From: Solobacterium sp.
GTDB taxonomy: Bacteria; Bacillota_I; Bacilli_A; Erysipelotrichales; Erysipelotrichaceae
Direction: 5' to 3'
NCBI GenBank assembly: GCA_024693325.1
Contig: JAILLA010000052.1
Location: forward strand, 1-55,493
Length of the DNA: 55,493 nt
The position numbers were made by a program, and so were the translations under genes. Shown piece by piece: positions 34,371 through 42,022 of the stretch (its first letter is position 1; every line of letters starts with the position of its first letter). The notes under the pieces were generated by a model that did not search any database, was not told where the DNA came from, and saw nothing but the letters and a program-made list of their open reading frames with translations.

Positions 34371-35036
34371 CTATTCCAGAAATTTCGCAGCCAGTGCATA
34401 TGCACGATCCACGACCTCATCGATCGTCAGATCAGAGCTGTCGATCTCCACAGCATCCTCTGCTTTGGTGAGCGGTGAGATCTCTCTGTGCATATCCTGG
34501 TAGTCCCTGGCTTCGATTTCTTTTTCTATCGTTTCCAGATCAGATGTACTGATCCCGTTTTCCTGATTCTGCTTCAGCCTGCGCAGTGCTCTTGCATGCG
34601 CGGATGCTGTGAGGTAGATCTTGACTTCAGCATCTTTCAGGACAACAGTTCCGATATCCCTGCCGTCAACGATATAGCCTTTTTCCTCGGCAAGCTTCTG
34701 CTGGCGTCTTACCAGGTCCTCACGGACAACTCCGACCTTGGATACGTCGCTTGTTGCCATGGAGATATGATCTTCACGGATCGCTTTTGAAACATCCTCT
34801 CCGTCAAGGAAAAAGTGTTTCTCCGTATCCTGACGGATATCGGTACGGGAAAGCATTTCCTTCAGTGCTTCCGCATCATCCAGGGCAATTCCCTCTCTCA
34901 GTGCCTTCAGGGCAACACAGCGGTACATCGCACCAGTATCCAGGTGGATATAACCGAGCTTTTCAGCGAGAATATCAGCGACAGTGCTTTTGCCGGCAGC
35001 ACTCGGACCGTCCATTGCAATATTGATCTTTTTCAT
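34371..35036 (-). CDS. cmk: cytidylate kinase
   Basis: Phosphorylates CMP and dCMP. 221 aa. P-loop GPSAAGKST, the DTGAMYR substrate motif, DGRDIGTVV, and the C-terminal [11 protein letters not shown] are all diagnostic. The ATG at 35036 shares its A with the stop codon of the upstream tail-anchored gene (TGATG), with AAAGGGG as SD. Operon: tail-anchored unknown, cmk, der, gpsA. Confidence 0.97.
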   Translation of the reverse strand: MKKINIAMDGPSAAGKSTVADILAEKLGYIHLDTGAMYRCVALKALREGIALDDAEALKEMLSRTDIRQDTEKHFFLDGEDVSKAIREDHISMATSDVSKVGVVREDLVRRQQKLAEEKGYIVDGRDIGTVVLKDAEVKIYLTASAHARALRRLKQNQENGISTSDLETIEKEIEARDYQDMHREISPLTKAEDAVEIDSSDLTIDEVVDRAYALAAKFLE

Positions 35037-36133
35037 CAGAGAATCCCCTTTGCCATCAGAATCCAGTAAAGCACAACAGCAAGACCTGCGCCGAGCGCAA
35101 TGATCAGAACGATCAGTACGAAATTGAGCACCCTGTTGGTACGGCTCATCTGATCGTTGACGTCATTGAGGTTTTCTTCATAGTCATCCAGCTGTGCGCG
35201 CATCTGTGTTGTTTCCTGGATGAGCTGCTGCTGTGTCTTTGTATTGACCGGTACATCTGAATATGTATTTGTTTCCGATCCGTCAAGGAAGTCAGGCAGT
35301 TCCATGGAGTCGTCTTCAGCGCTGATCAGGCTCTGTACCTGAGCGGCGATGTCTGCCTTTGTCATGGTAACGCCGCCGATCGTCGTACCGCCGACAGTGT
35401 CCATCTTGGTCGTTTCACGTTTCTTGAGGGTTTCCGGTTTTTCGAACAGATAATCATCGCCGAGGTCAATGTCAGACGATGTATCGGATTTGATGAACGG
35501 GATATCAACATCCTGCTGAGTATTCACCTGGGTGATCGGAGCTGTCTGCTGTTTGGGCTGGGATACAGGGCCCATCGGTCTGACCATGGAATCCTGTTCC
35601 ATCGCTCTGCGCTGGGAACCTTTGACTGAAGTAAACGCATCATCCGAATAAGGACGGCGTGACGACATGTTATCGCCCTTCAGTGACTTCAGGACGTTCA
35701 GTTCAGTATCCTGTGTCAGCGCGTTGCCCTGGTCGATATTGTACTGCTTGACTTCACGGATATACTCGTTCATATAATCGTTATCCAGAAGGTTCGAAGT
35801 ATCGTTTTCATTTCTGCCGTGCAGAACATGATCATTCAGATCGACCTGGTCCCGGTACTGTCTGGAACTGGCAGCTGCCCTGGGCGCTTCAAAAGCCGGC
35901 TGTGCAGGTTTGCGCGCAGGTTCAGGCTGTGTATAAGGCACATCATTTTTCGCATGGACCGGATCATAGTTCCTGGAACCTGTATATTCCATAGGAGCTT
36001 CGAAATTAACAGGATCCATTCTGTTCAGTCTCTGCTGAAATACAGAAAGGTCCTCCGTGGATAATGTATCATCCACATCATTCTGCATATGATTTCTCAG
36101 TTCTTCATATTTCTTTGTACGTGAATACTCCAT
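35036..36133 (-). CDS. tail-anchored protein with long disordered region, unknown function
   Basis: 365 aa. Mostly polar low-complexity sequence rich in Gln, Asp, Ser and Thr, then a short coiled coil (about 305-340: ETTQMRAQLDDYEENLNDV) and a single TM helix at the very C-terminus (FVLIVLIIALGAGLAVVLYWIL). This tail-anchored layout puts the bulk in the cytoplasm. I do not recognise a family. ATG 36133 has AAGGAG 8 nt upstream. It is the first gene of the cmk-der-gpsA operon, with an extended -10 (TGTTATAAT, 36171-36179) above it. A role in cell envelope or division is only suggested by shape. Confidence 0.75.
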   Translation of the reverse strand: MEYSRTKKYEELRNHMQNDVDDTLSTEDLSVFQQRLNRMDPVNFEAPMEYTGSRNYDPVHAKNDVPYTQPEPARKPAQPAFEAPRAAASSRQYRDQVDLNDHVLHGRNENDTSNLLDNDYMNEYIREVKQYNIDQGNALTQDTELNVLKSLKGDNMSSRRPYSDDAFTSVKGSQRRAMEQDSMVRPMGPVSQPKQQTAPITQVNTQQDVDIPFIKSDTSSDIDLGDDYLFEKPETLKKRETTKMDTVGGTTIGGVTMTKADIAAQVQSLISAEDDSMELPDFLDGSETNTYSDVPVNTKTQQQLIQETTQMRAQLDDYEENLNDVNDQMSRTNRVLNFVLIVLIIALGAGLAVVLYWILMAKGIL

Positions 36134-36170
36134 AGACAAAAACTCCTTTTAACGCATTAAGTACCACAAA

Positions 36171-36179
36171 ATTATAACA
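36171..36179 (-). promoter_or_regulatory. extended -10 of the tail-anchored gene/cmk operon
   Basis: Minus-strand TGTTATAAT, about 38 nt before the start codon; -35 weak. Confidence 0.5.
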
Positions 36180-36206
36180 TAAGTAAAGTATAAACTTACG
36201 AATGAT

Positions 36207-36234
36207 TAAAAAACCTGCAATCTCATGCAGGTTT
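36207..36234 (-). terminator. terminator of ribU
   Basis: Minus-strand AAACCTGCA and TGCAGGTTT around TGAGAT, followed by TTTAA, directly after the ribU stop codon. Confidence 0.85.
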
Positions 36235-36237
36235 AAA

Positions 36238-36846
36238 CTATCTGTGGAGCACAGGTGACACTCTTTTGTAGATCAATGCGGTGATCACCGAGATCATGAT
36301 CCCCTTCAGGAGATTGAACGGTGTAACGCACGCAATGACAAACGTCAGCTTGTTCGTAACAAACGGGAAGATCTTTCCGCCCATTGCGACGATCGTTTCG
36401 ATCGGCAGATGATAGAAGAAGCTGTATGCCGGCAGCAGGACAAAATAGTTCAGAAGCACGCCGACGACAGCCATTGTAACGGAACCGATCACCATACCCC
36501 TGATCGCGCTGTTCTTAGTCTTATTGGCGTTGTAGATCATGGCAGCCGGGACCGACAGTGAGATGCCGATCAGGAAGTTTGCCAGTTCACCGACATAAGC
36601 GGTGGATGTGCCCTGGAACAGCAGATTCAGTACGATCTTCAGTGCTTCGATCCCGACAGCAGCCATCGGACCAAGCGCGAAGCCGCCGAGCAGTACGGGA
36701 AGTTCACTGAAGTCCATCTTGTAGAACGGCGGAGCGATGAACGGGACAGGGAATTCTACCATCATCAGGACGAAAGCGATCGCGCCGAGGATCGCGATTT
36801 TGGCTAAAACATGGATGTTGGAACGTTCTGTAGCTGTACTTGTCAT
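36238..36846 (-). CDS. ribU: riboflavin ECF transporter S component RibU
   Basis: Membrane substrate-binding subunit for riboflavin uptake; works with the shared EcfA/A'/T module encoded elsewhere. 202 aa with about six hydrophobic helices. The segment EFPVPFIAPPFYKMDFS (residues 31-47) followed by ELPVLLGGFALGP is typical of RibU. SD GGAGG lies 7 nt before the ATG. The FMN riboswitch directly upstream confirms the ligand class. Confidence 0.95.
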   Translation of the reverse strand: MTSTATERSNIHVLAKIAILGAIAFVLMMVEFPVPFIAPPFYKMDFSELPVLLGGFALGPMAAVGIEALKIVLNLLFQGTSTAYVGELANFLIGISLSVPAAMIYNANKTKNSAIRGMVIGSVTMAVVGVLLNYFVLLPAYSFFYHLPIETIVAMGGKIFPFVTNKLTFVIACVTPFNLLKGIMISVITALIYKRVSPVLHR

Positions 36847-36866
36847 AGGTTTTCCTCCATTGCCTC

Positions 36867-37032
36867 AAAAAAAGAGGCTTATGATAAAAACCTCGGGGAA
36901 AAAGATAAATGTAAAGAATAAAATACTCTTCCATCCAGACTTTACTGTCGCCATCGGAATCTCACCGGTTCGTTCTGCAGAAGCAGTTCGCGGGGTATAC
37001 CGCCGGTCGGGAATCTCACCCAGCCCTGAGTT
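36867..37032 (-). promoter_or_regulatory. FMN riboswitch (RFN element) with terminator, controlling ribU
   Basis: Minus-strand aptamer at about 36924-37032 with the conserved blocks GGGTGAGATTCCCGACCGG, GGTGAGATTCCGATGG and GACAGTAAAGTCTGGATG in order. The expression platform is a hairpin, GAGGTTT with AAGCCTC, followed by TTTTTTT (36867-36894). A second small hairpin GCCTC/GAGGC overlaps that T-run. FMN binding is expected to favour termination. Confidence 0.96.
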
Positions 37033-37043
37033 TTATCGTTTGT

Positions 37044-37049
37044 ATTATA
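37044..37049 (-). promoter_or_regulatory. -10 box of the ribU riboswitch transcript
   Basis: Minus-strand TATAAT with a weak TTCCCA 17 nt upstream that overlaps the preceding terminator. Confidence 0.6.
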
Positions 37050-37058
37050 GTACCTTCA

Positions 37059-37091
37059 GAAGAAAATGGGAACAGATTTGCTCTGTTCCCA
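37059..37091 (-). terminator. terminator of the repeat-rich membrane protein gene
   Basis: Minus-strand TGGGAACAGA and TCTGTTCCCA form a perfect 10-bp stem with loop GCAAA, followed by TTTTCTTC. Confidence 0.88.
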
Positions 37092-37111
37092 CTCACTTTA
37101 TTTTTCCGGCT

Positions 37112-39796
37112 TTATTTTCCCGAAATGACCGAATAGATCTTCAGCAGGTCGCCGCCCATATACTTCAGACCGTAATATCCAAGCAGCGCAAGCACGCAGA
37201 AGAACAGCAGCGAAGCAATGAGCGCAGGTATCTTTTTGCATTCCGTTGCCGTCTCCAGCGCTTTGATCCTCATCAGCAGTTCATATCCTGCAGCCGCAGC
37301 GGTCACCGCAATACCGGAACCGGTATTCACAAACAGCAGCGCGCCGCCTGCCAGGAACATCAGCGGGCTGAAGTCTGCCTCCAGCATGACCGTCATGATC
37401 TTTCCTGCGCTGGCTTTCCTGTTCCCGCGGCAGATCAGTTTTGCCGGGAGCAGTGTCAGCAGCTCGGCAGCGACGCAGACCAGCACGAGCCTGAACCAGA
37501 GCCATGACGCGTCTGTGAATACCATTCTCGCGTAGCTGAACGCGTCTTTGTTCAGTTCATTTGCGATATAGGCAACGTATACGACGCAGCTCAGACCCCA
37601 TTTCAATATCAGGCCCATGAGAATGGACATTGCGCTTCTGGACGTCTGTTCCGTGACCTTTGCCATGCATCCGGCAGGATCACTGATCCTCCTGATCAGC
37701 GGATTCTTTCTGTACTTGAGTTCCTCAAAGGAAACTGAAGGCTCGGGGATCGGTTCGGAAGCTTCCGCTTCGATCGATGACAGGGAAATGCTTCTGGTTC
37801 TTTCTGCTTCCCCTTCCGCCGGTTCCTCAGGTTTCAGATCAGACAGGAACGGTATTACTTCCGCCTGCTGTTCCTCATCCCTCGGATTTACGAACGGCAT
37901 CTCTTCGGGAGCTTCATTCACCGGACTTCCAAACGGGATGACTTCAGGCTCTGCATGTACATCTTCCGTTATTTCCGGTTCAGGTTCCTGAACGGGTACG
38001 GGCTTTTCTTCTACGATGCCCCGTTCGATCTTACTGACATATTTTTCCTTCTTTTTGGACTTCTTCTTTTTTCTGCGGTTCTGTTCCGCAATACGCTTTC
38101 TGCGCGGTCCCGGATCCTTTTCTTCGGAATTTTCCGGTGCACTGCGCTCAGTGCTCTCCTCTGCAGGAACATCCTCGTCCGTAAACGGGATCTCTTCTTT
38201 TTCCTGCTCTTTCAGGAATGCCTGGTACTCAGGCGTATCATATCTGGAAGGAAGCTCTTCATTCCCTTCTTCAGTCTGCTCAGGAACATCCTGGCTGTTT
38301 TCAGCTGTTTCTTCAGGAACTGTCCGTTCTACGCCTTCTTCAGCATTGATTCCGGTTTCCGCAGGCTGTTCTTCTTTTTCCTGCTGTTCCTTCAGGAAGG
38401 CCTGATATTCAGGCGTTTCATATCTTGAAGGCAGTTCTTCCTGCTCCTCAGAAACACTTCTTTCAGGTACCTCCTGCTCAGAAACCTCCGGGCTGTTCTC
38501 ATCAGCCGCAGTCTCTTCACTGACTGCCTCTTCCGGAACAGTTTCAGATTCAGCAGGTTCCTCTGATGCATCTTCAGGAACTTCCGGCTCGGTACTGACT
38601 TCAGCCGGTGTCTCAGCTTCAGACACTTCCTCTGCAGGGACTGCAGGCTCTTCGGAAACTTCCGGTACGCTGCTTTCTTCAGCAGGCACCTCTGTTTTTT
38701 CTTCCGATGCTTCCTCAGGCATCACCCGCTCGGGGATATTCTCCTCAGGTGCTGTTTCAGCTGTGAACGGGATCACCTCAGGCTCAGCTGCCGGTTCTTC
38801 TTCAGCCGGTGTCTCAGCTTCAGGTGCTTCTTCTGCAGAAACTGCAGGTTCTTCAGATGCTTCTTCTGGAGTTTCCGGTTCGCTGATTTCTTCAGCAGGC
38901 GCCTCTGTTTTTTCTTCCGATGCTTCCTCAGGCATCACCCGCTCGGGGATATTCTCCTCAGGTGCTGTTTCAGCTGTGAACGGGATCACTTCAGGTTCAG
39001 CCGCGGGTTCTTCTTCAGCCGCTATCTCAGCCTCAGGTACTTCTTCTGCAGGGACTGCAGGTTCCTCAGGTGTCGAACGTTCGACCTGTACCTCTCCTGG
39101 AATTTCGTCCGGCAACGGACTTTCTTCCGGGAACTGTGTTTTCAGGAATGCCTGATATTCAGGTGTCTCATATCTGGAAGGAAGTTCTTCACTTTCCTCA
39201 GGGATCTCCCTGACTGGTTCGGCATTGACTGCTTCAGGCATGCCAAAAGCCAGAACCGCTCCGTTTTCTTCTGTGCGTGGTTCCGTCTCATTCTGCTGTT
39301 CTGTTTCGGACAAAACAGCCTGTTCAGTTTCAGCAGCCGCTTCTTCAGCAGCCTCAGTCTTTTTCCTTCTGACTCTTCTGACAGGAGGCTTTTTTACCGC
39401 ATCCGTACCGGTTTCAGCTGATCTTCTTCTGCGCGTTCTTTTGACAGCTGTCTGCTCAGCATCAGCTGCTTCCACGGGAGGTGTTTCAGACTGTTCTTCC
39501 GTTTTCTTCCTCCGGGTGCGTCTGACAGGCTTTTCAGCAGGCTCACTTACGGAATACTCCGTCCCTTCTGTACTCTTCTTTCTGCGGGTACGTTTGACAG
39601 GCGCTTTTTCCGTCTCAGGGTTTTCCGCTGCCGCATCGGACTTTCTTCTGCGGGTGCGCTTTACCGGTTCTTCCGTATTCTCTGTATTCTGATCAGCCGG
39701 CTGATCGTTTATTTTCCTTGGTCTCCGTTTACGTGCAGGTTTGACTGGAGCTGGCATCTGTTCGGTTTCCGACACATTGTTATCTATTTCACTCAT
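37112..39796 (-). CDS. repeat-rich acidic protein with basic N-terminus and C-terminal membrane domain
   Basis: 894 aa, family not recognised. Residues 1-150 hold five basic repeats of the type VKRTRRRKS/VRRVRRKKT, suited to binding nucleic acid or other polyanions. About 190-650 is Glu/Pro/Ala-rich, with three copies of ELPSRYETPEYQAFLK (plus-strand 39142-39185, 38392-38434, 38212-38254) and a 71-residue duplicated block. A short Lys/Arg stretch (RRKKKKSKKKEK) follows, and the last 180 residues have four or five TM helices. The N-terminus is probably cytoplasmic. AGGGG precedes ATG 39796; the efp terminator lies just upstream. A scaffold role is a guess. Confidence 0.75.
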   Translation of the reverse strand: MSEIDNNVSETEQMPAPVKPARKRRPRKINDQPADQNTENTEEPVKRTRRRKSDAAAENPETEKAPVKRTRRKKSTEGTEYSVSEPAEKPVRRTRRKKTEEQSETPPVEAADAEQTAVKRTRRRRSAETGTDAVKKPPVRRVRRKKTEAAEEAAAETEQAVLSETEQQNETEPRTEENGAVLAFGMPEAVNAEPVREIPEESEELPSRYETPEYQAFLKTQFPEESPLPDEIPGEVQVERSTPEEPAVPAEEVPEAEIAAEEEPAAEPEVIPFTAETAPEENIPERVMPEEASEEKTEAPAEEISEPETPEEASEEPAVSAEEAPEAETPAEEEPAAEPEVIPFTAETAPEENIPERVMPEEASEEKTEVPAEESSVPEVSEEPAVPAEEVSEAETPAEVSTEPEVPEDASEEPAESETVPEEAVSEETAADENSPEVSEQEVPERSVSEEQEELPSRYETPEYQAFLKEQQEKEEQPAETGINAEEGVERTVPEETAENSQDVPEQTEEGNEELPSRYDTPEYQAFLKEQEKEEIPFTDEDVPAEESTERSAPENSEEKDPGPRRKRIAEQNRRKKKKSKKKEKYVSKIERGIVEEKPVPVQEPEPEITEDVHAEPEVIPFGSPVNEAPEEMPFVNPRDEEQQAEVIPFLSDLKPEEPAEGEAERTRSISLSSIEAEASEPIPEPSVSFEELKYRKNPLIRRISDPAGCMAKVTEQTSRSAMSILMGLILKWGLSCVVYVAYIANELNKDAFSYARMVFTDASWLWFRLVLVCVAAELLTLLPAKLICRGNRKASAGKIMTVMLEADFSPLMFLAGGALLFVNTGSGIAVTAAAAGYELLMRIKALETATECKKIPALIASLLFFCVLALLGYYGLKYMGGDLLKIYSVISGK
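38675..39073. repeat. direct repeat inside the repeat-rich protein gene, 213-bp period
   Basis: Two tandem copies begin near 38675 and 38888; they share an 88-nt stretch that is identical at DNA level (from about 38689 and 38902) and more diverged flanks. The 213-bp period is 71 codons and keeps frame. Identity at third positions points to recent duplication or gene conversion. Confidence 0.85.
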
Positions 39797-39816
39797 AAGC
39801 TAACCCCTATTGAAAC

Positions 39817-39841
39817 AAAATGTGCTTTATCAGCACATTTT
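39817..39841 (-). terminator. terminator of efp
   Basis: Minus-strand AAAATGTGCT and AGCACATTTT around GATAA, overlapping the efp stop codon; the T-run is part of the stem. Confidence 0.7.
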
Positions 39842-40403
39842 ACGCTCTGCCTGAATATTTACCGTCTGCTGTGGATACCAGAACGATCTCACCGTTTTCG
39901 ATGAACATGGGTACTTTGATATCCAGACCTGTTTCTACCTTGGCATTCTTTGTCTTTGCTGAACCTGACACAGTATCACCTTTTACTGCCTGCTCGCATT
40001 CCACGATCTGAAGCGCAACTTTATCCGGCAGGATCACGCCGAGGATCTCGTTGTTGTACATCGTGATGTTGACCATGTCATTTTCTTTCATGAATTTCAA
40101 TTCCCATTCGAGATTGCTCTTGGAAATTTCGATCTGTTCATATGTCTCGGTATCCATAAATACCAGTGCTTCACCGTCATCATAAAGGTACTGCATCTCT
40201 TTCTTTTCGATATGCGCCGGTTCAACTTTGTCTCCTCCGGTGAAGGAGATCTCATTGATAACACCCGTGCGCAGATTCTTGACTTTTGCCTTTACGACCA
40301 TCTGTCTCATGGCTGTTTTATTCAGATCAAGATTGAGAACAGTATAAAGGTTATTCTCATATTCAAACGATGTTCCGGGTCTTAAATCATTAACAATAAT
40401 CAT
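39840..40403 (-). CDS. efp: translation elongation factor P
   Basis: Relieves ribosome stalling at polyproline. 187 aa in three beta-barrel domains. N-terminal VNDLRPGTSFEYENNLYTV and KVKNLRTGVINEISFTGGDKV are clear EF-P. The tip loop, normally PGKG with the modifiable Lys32, reads NKTAMRQM here: the Lys position is Met32 and Arg33 follows. So modification at Lys32 cannot occur. The C-terminal domain (GLDIKVPMFIENGEIVLVSTADGKY) is normal. SD GGAGC 8 nt before the ATG; strong promoter upstream. Confidence 0.95.
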   Translation of the reverse strand: MIIVNDLRPGTSFEYENNLYTVLNLDLNKTAMRQMVVKAKVKNLRTGVINEISFTGGDKVEPAHIEKKEMQYLYDDGEALVFMDTETYEQIEISKSNLEWELKFMKENDMVNITMYNNEILGVILPDKVALQIVECEQAVKGDTVSGSAKTKNAKVETGLDIKVPMFIENGEIVLVSTADGKYSGRA

Positions 40404-40424
40404 ATTTTATGCTCCTACGTCATT

Positions 40425-40452
40425 ATTTTATAAGAATGGTTTCTTTTGTCAA
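40425..40452 (-). promoter_or_regulatory. promoter of efp
   Basis: Minus-strand TTGACA (40447-40452), a 16-nt spacer and TAAAAT (40425-40430). Confidence 0.8.
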
Positions 40453-40480
40453 CGGAACACAAAATAATTAAACATTCCTG

Positions 40481-40849
40481 TCAGTGTATTTGATCTTCCT
40501 CCCGTATGGGGACGTAATCGTAGATATGTCTGTCATTACCATACAGCTGAATATCCAGCATTTCACTGACGGGATCAATGATCTCGGCCAGGCAGGAGTC
40601 CGCTGTGCACTCCGCCCGGAACGATACCCCGGCATACGAATAATAGCCGGAAACCGGAACATCGTTCTTCAGATAACAGCTGATACACCTGATCACCGCT
40701 TCCTCAGCAGACAGATAGTCATTGGCCTTTCTGAGATTTGTGATCGTCCTGATGCGGTGCATGCTGTTTTCCGCGATGACCGCGATCACAGCGGTGATCA
40801 GAATGAAGATGCTCAGGAAATAGATGCTGACGGATCCCTTTTTAGACAT
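40481..40849 (-). CDS. comGG: ComGG-like pseudopilus protein
   Basis: Seventh and last gene of the comG row. 122 aa from ATG 40849, which overlaps the end of comGF by 8 nt; ATG 40873 is an alternative giving eight more residues. MSKKGSVSIYFLSIFILITAVIAVIAE is a prepilin-like single TM near the N-terminus (shown here in part: SVSIYFLSIFILITAVIA), and the rest is a small globular domain with Cys residues. ComGG is poorly conserved in sequence, so the call rests on position, size and topology. Confidence 0.7.
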   Translation of the reverse strand: MSKKGSVSIYFLSIFILITAVIAVIAENSMHRIRTITNLRKANDYLSAEEAVIRCISCYLKNDVPVSGYYSYAGVSFRAECTADSCLAEIIDPVSEMLDIQLYGNDRHIYDYVPIREEDQIH

Positions 40850-41243
40850 GCACGAGCACCCGTTCTGTTTCATTTCCGTCCCTTGTGTATTTCAGCATCA
40901 GGATCCCTCCGGATTCACGGAACCCGATCCCGGAGATGTCCGAGAGGAAGATCTGCGTTCCCGGTGAAAGGATCAGATGCCGGTTGACGAACCGCAGGAC
41001 ATTTTCTTCCTCATGATAAACGAACCGCACTTCCTGCGGGCTGACCATGAAGCCGTCCGATACGATCAGGATATGCCGCAGCTGGCATAATGCGATCTCA
41101 TCCTGGATCTCCTCAGAAAACTCCGTCAGCGGGATCAGCAGCTTCAGACAGCTCAGCGCCGCAGGCATCAGGAACAGACACGCCCACAGCACAATGATCA
41201 GTTCAGCGGTGAAGAATCCGCTTCTGCTTCGCATATGACACAT
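40842..41243 (-). CDS. comGF: ComGF-like pseudopilin
   Basis: 133 aa. The N-terminus MCHMRSRSGFFTAELIIVL has a type IV prepilin signature: basic leader, Gly-Phe cleavage site and Glu at +5, then a hydrophobic helix. The C-terminal part (RFVYHEEENVLRFVNRHL, GIGFRESGGILMLKY) matches the style of ComGF. ATG 41243 is chosen for AAAGGA 7 nt upstream; it lies inside the end of comGE. Part of the DNA-uptake pseudopilus. Confidence 0.8.
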   Translation of the reverse strand: MCHMRSRSGFFTAELIIVLWACLFLMPAALSCLKLLIPLTEFSEEIQDEIALCQLRHILIVSDGFMVSPQEVRFVYHEEENVLRFVNRHLILSPGTQIFLSDISGIGFRESGGILMLKYTRDGNETERVLVHV

Positions 41244-41404
41244 GTTCCGATCCTTTCGCTGATCTGCCTGTGGGCGTCGTTCATCTCCTGTGAGCATTCC
41301 CTGATGAGTTCGGCCGACCTGTATGAAGTACGTACAGCACATACTGTCAGGATGACAGAGACCGACAGAACGGCCAGGCCTGCCAGCAGATCTGTCAGGC
41401 TCAT
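41198..41404 (-). CDS. comGE: ComGE-like pseudopilus protein
   Basis: 68 aa, start overlapping the comGD stop (ATGA). One hydrophobic helix starts almost at once (LLAGLAVLSVSVILTVCAV), then a polar helix. There is no basic leader or Gly-Phe processing site, and upstream in frame there are two TGA codons, so it cannot be longer. The position between comGD and comGF is the reason for the name. Confidence 0.65.
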   Translation of the reverse strand: MSLTDLLAGLAVLSVSVILTVCAVRTSYRSAELIRECSQEMNDAHRQISERIGTCVICEAEADSSPLN

Positions 41405-41766
41405 CTGTCATCACGGAAGACCAGTCTTCCGCCTCCCAGTTCGATCACCGCAGTATATATTTTCCTGCCGTCTGAAAACGTGATCGTTCCGACATGCGCG
41501 GCATTCCCGTACCGGTTGAAGCCGATGCGGGTCCGCACGTCATCCTGTGCAGTAAACGACCTGCTGTCCGCATGCAGGATCGCTTCTGACTGCATTTCCA
41601 GATACCGGTCGGGAAACAGTGAAAAAGCGCCGCGGGAAAACCTGACTGACTGCAGTCCCAGCAGTCCGAGCACGGACAGCACGGACAGGCTGATCAGCAG
41701 CTGCAGAAGCACAAAGCCCTCAGTTCGCCCGTGCCTGGCCGTTGTAGATCGAGATCGTCCTGCCAT
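41401..41766 (-). CDS. comGD: ComGD-like pseudopilin
   Basis: 121 aa from ATG 41766, overlapping comGC by 47 nt. The processing region is RTEGFVLLQLLISLSVLSVLG: Gly-Phe is kept but position +5 is Gln instead of the usual Glu. The remainder (FPDRYLEMQSEAILHADS, GTITFSDGR) is a small globular domain as in ComGD. An upstream ATG at 41790 would add eight residues. Confidence 0.78.
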   Translation of the reverse strand: MAGRSRSTTARHGRTEGFVLLQLLISLSVLSVLGLLGLQSVRFSRGAFSLFPDRYLEMQSEAILHADSRSFTAQDDVRTRIGFNRYGNAAHVGTITFSDGRKIYTAVIELGGGRLVFRDDR

Positions 41767-42013
41767 CTTCACAATTTCTCTGAACATCACTCATCAGTCC
41801 TTCATTGATCAGGTCGCTGACACTGTTGGGATCCCTGTCATAGGCAAGTCTGTACTCCAGGATCGCAGAATCAACGACTTTTACCAGCGCGTCACAGCCT
41901 TTTTCATTCACGATCCCAAGCACCTTCTGGATATTCGGAACAGACAGGATAAACAGGATCGATACGATCGTTACTACGATGATCATTTCAAGCAATGTAA
42001 AACCTTTTTTCAT
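41720..42013 (-). CDS. comGC: ComGC major competence pseudopilin
   Basis: 97 aa. The N-terminus MKKGFTLLEMIIVVTIVSIL is a textbook type IV pilin-like signal with Gly4-Phe5 cleavage and Glu at +5. The mature part is short and helical. SD AGGAGG lies 6 nt before the ATG. It follows comGB by 9 nt. A prepilin peptidase (comC) must be encoded elsewhere. Confidence 0.95.
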   Translation of the reverse strand: MKKGFTLLEMIIVVTIVSILFILSVPNIQKVLGIVNEKGCDALVKVVDSAILEYRLAYDRDPNSVSDLINEGLMSDVQRNCEDGRTISIYNGQARAN

Positions 42014-42022
42014 CAGAACCTC

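Noticed and set aside
38016..39692. Several Ser-rich plus-strand frames opposite the repeat-rich protein gene
   Set aside because: Complement of Glu/Ala codons gives Ser/Phe-rich shadows; no start signals.
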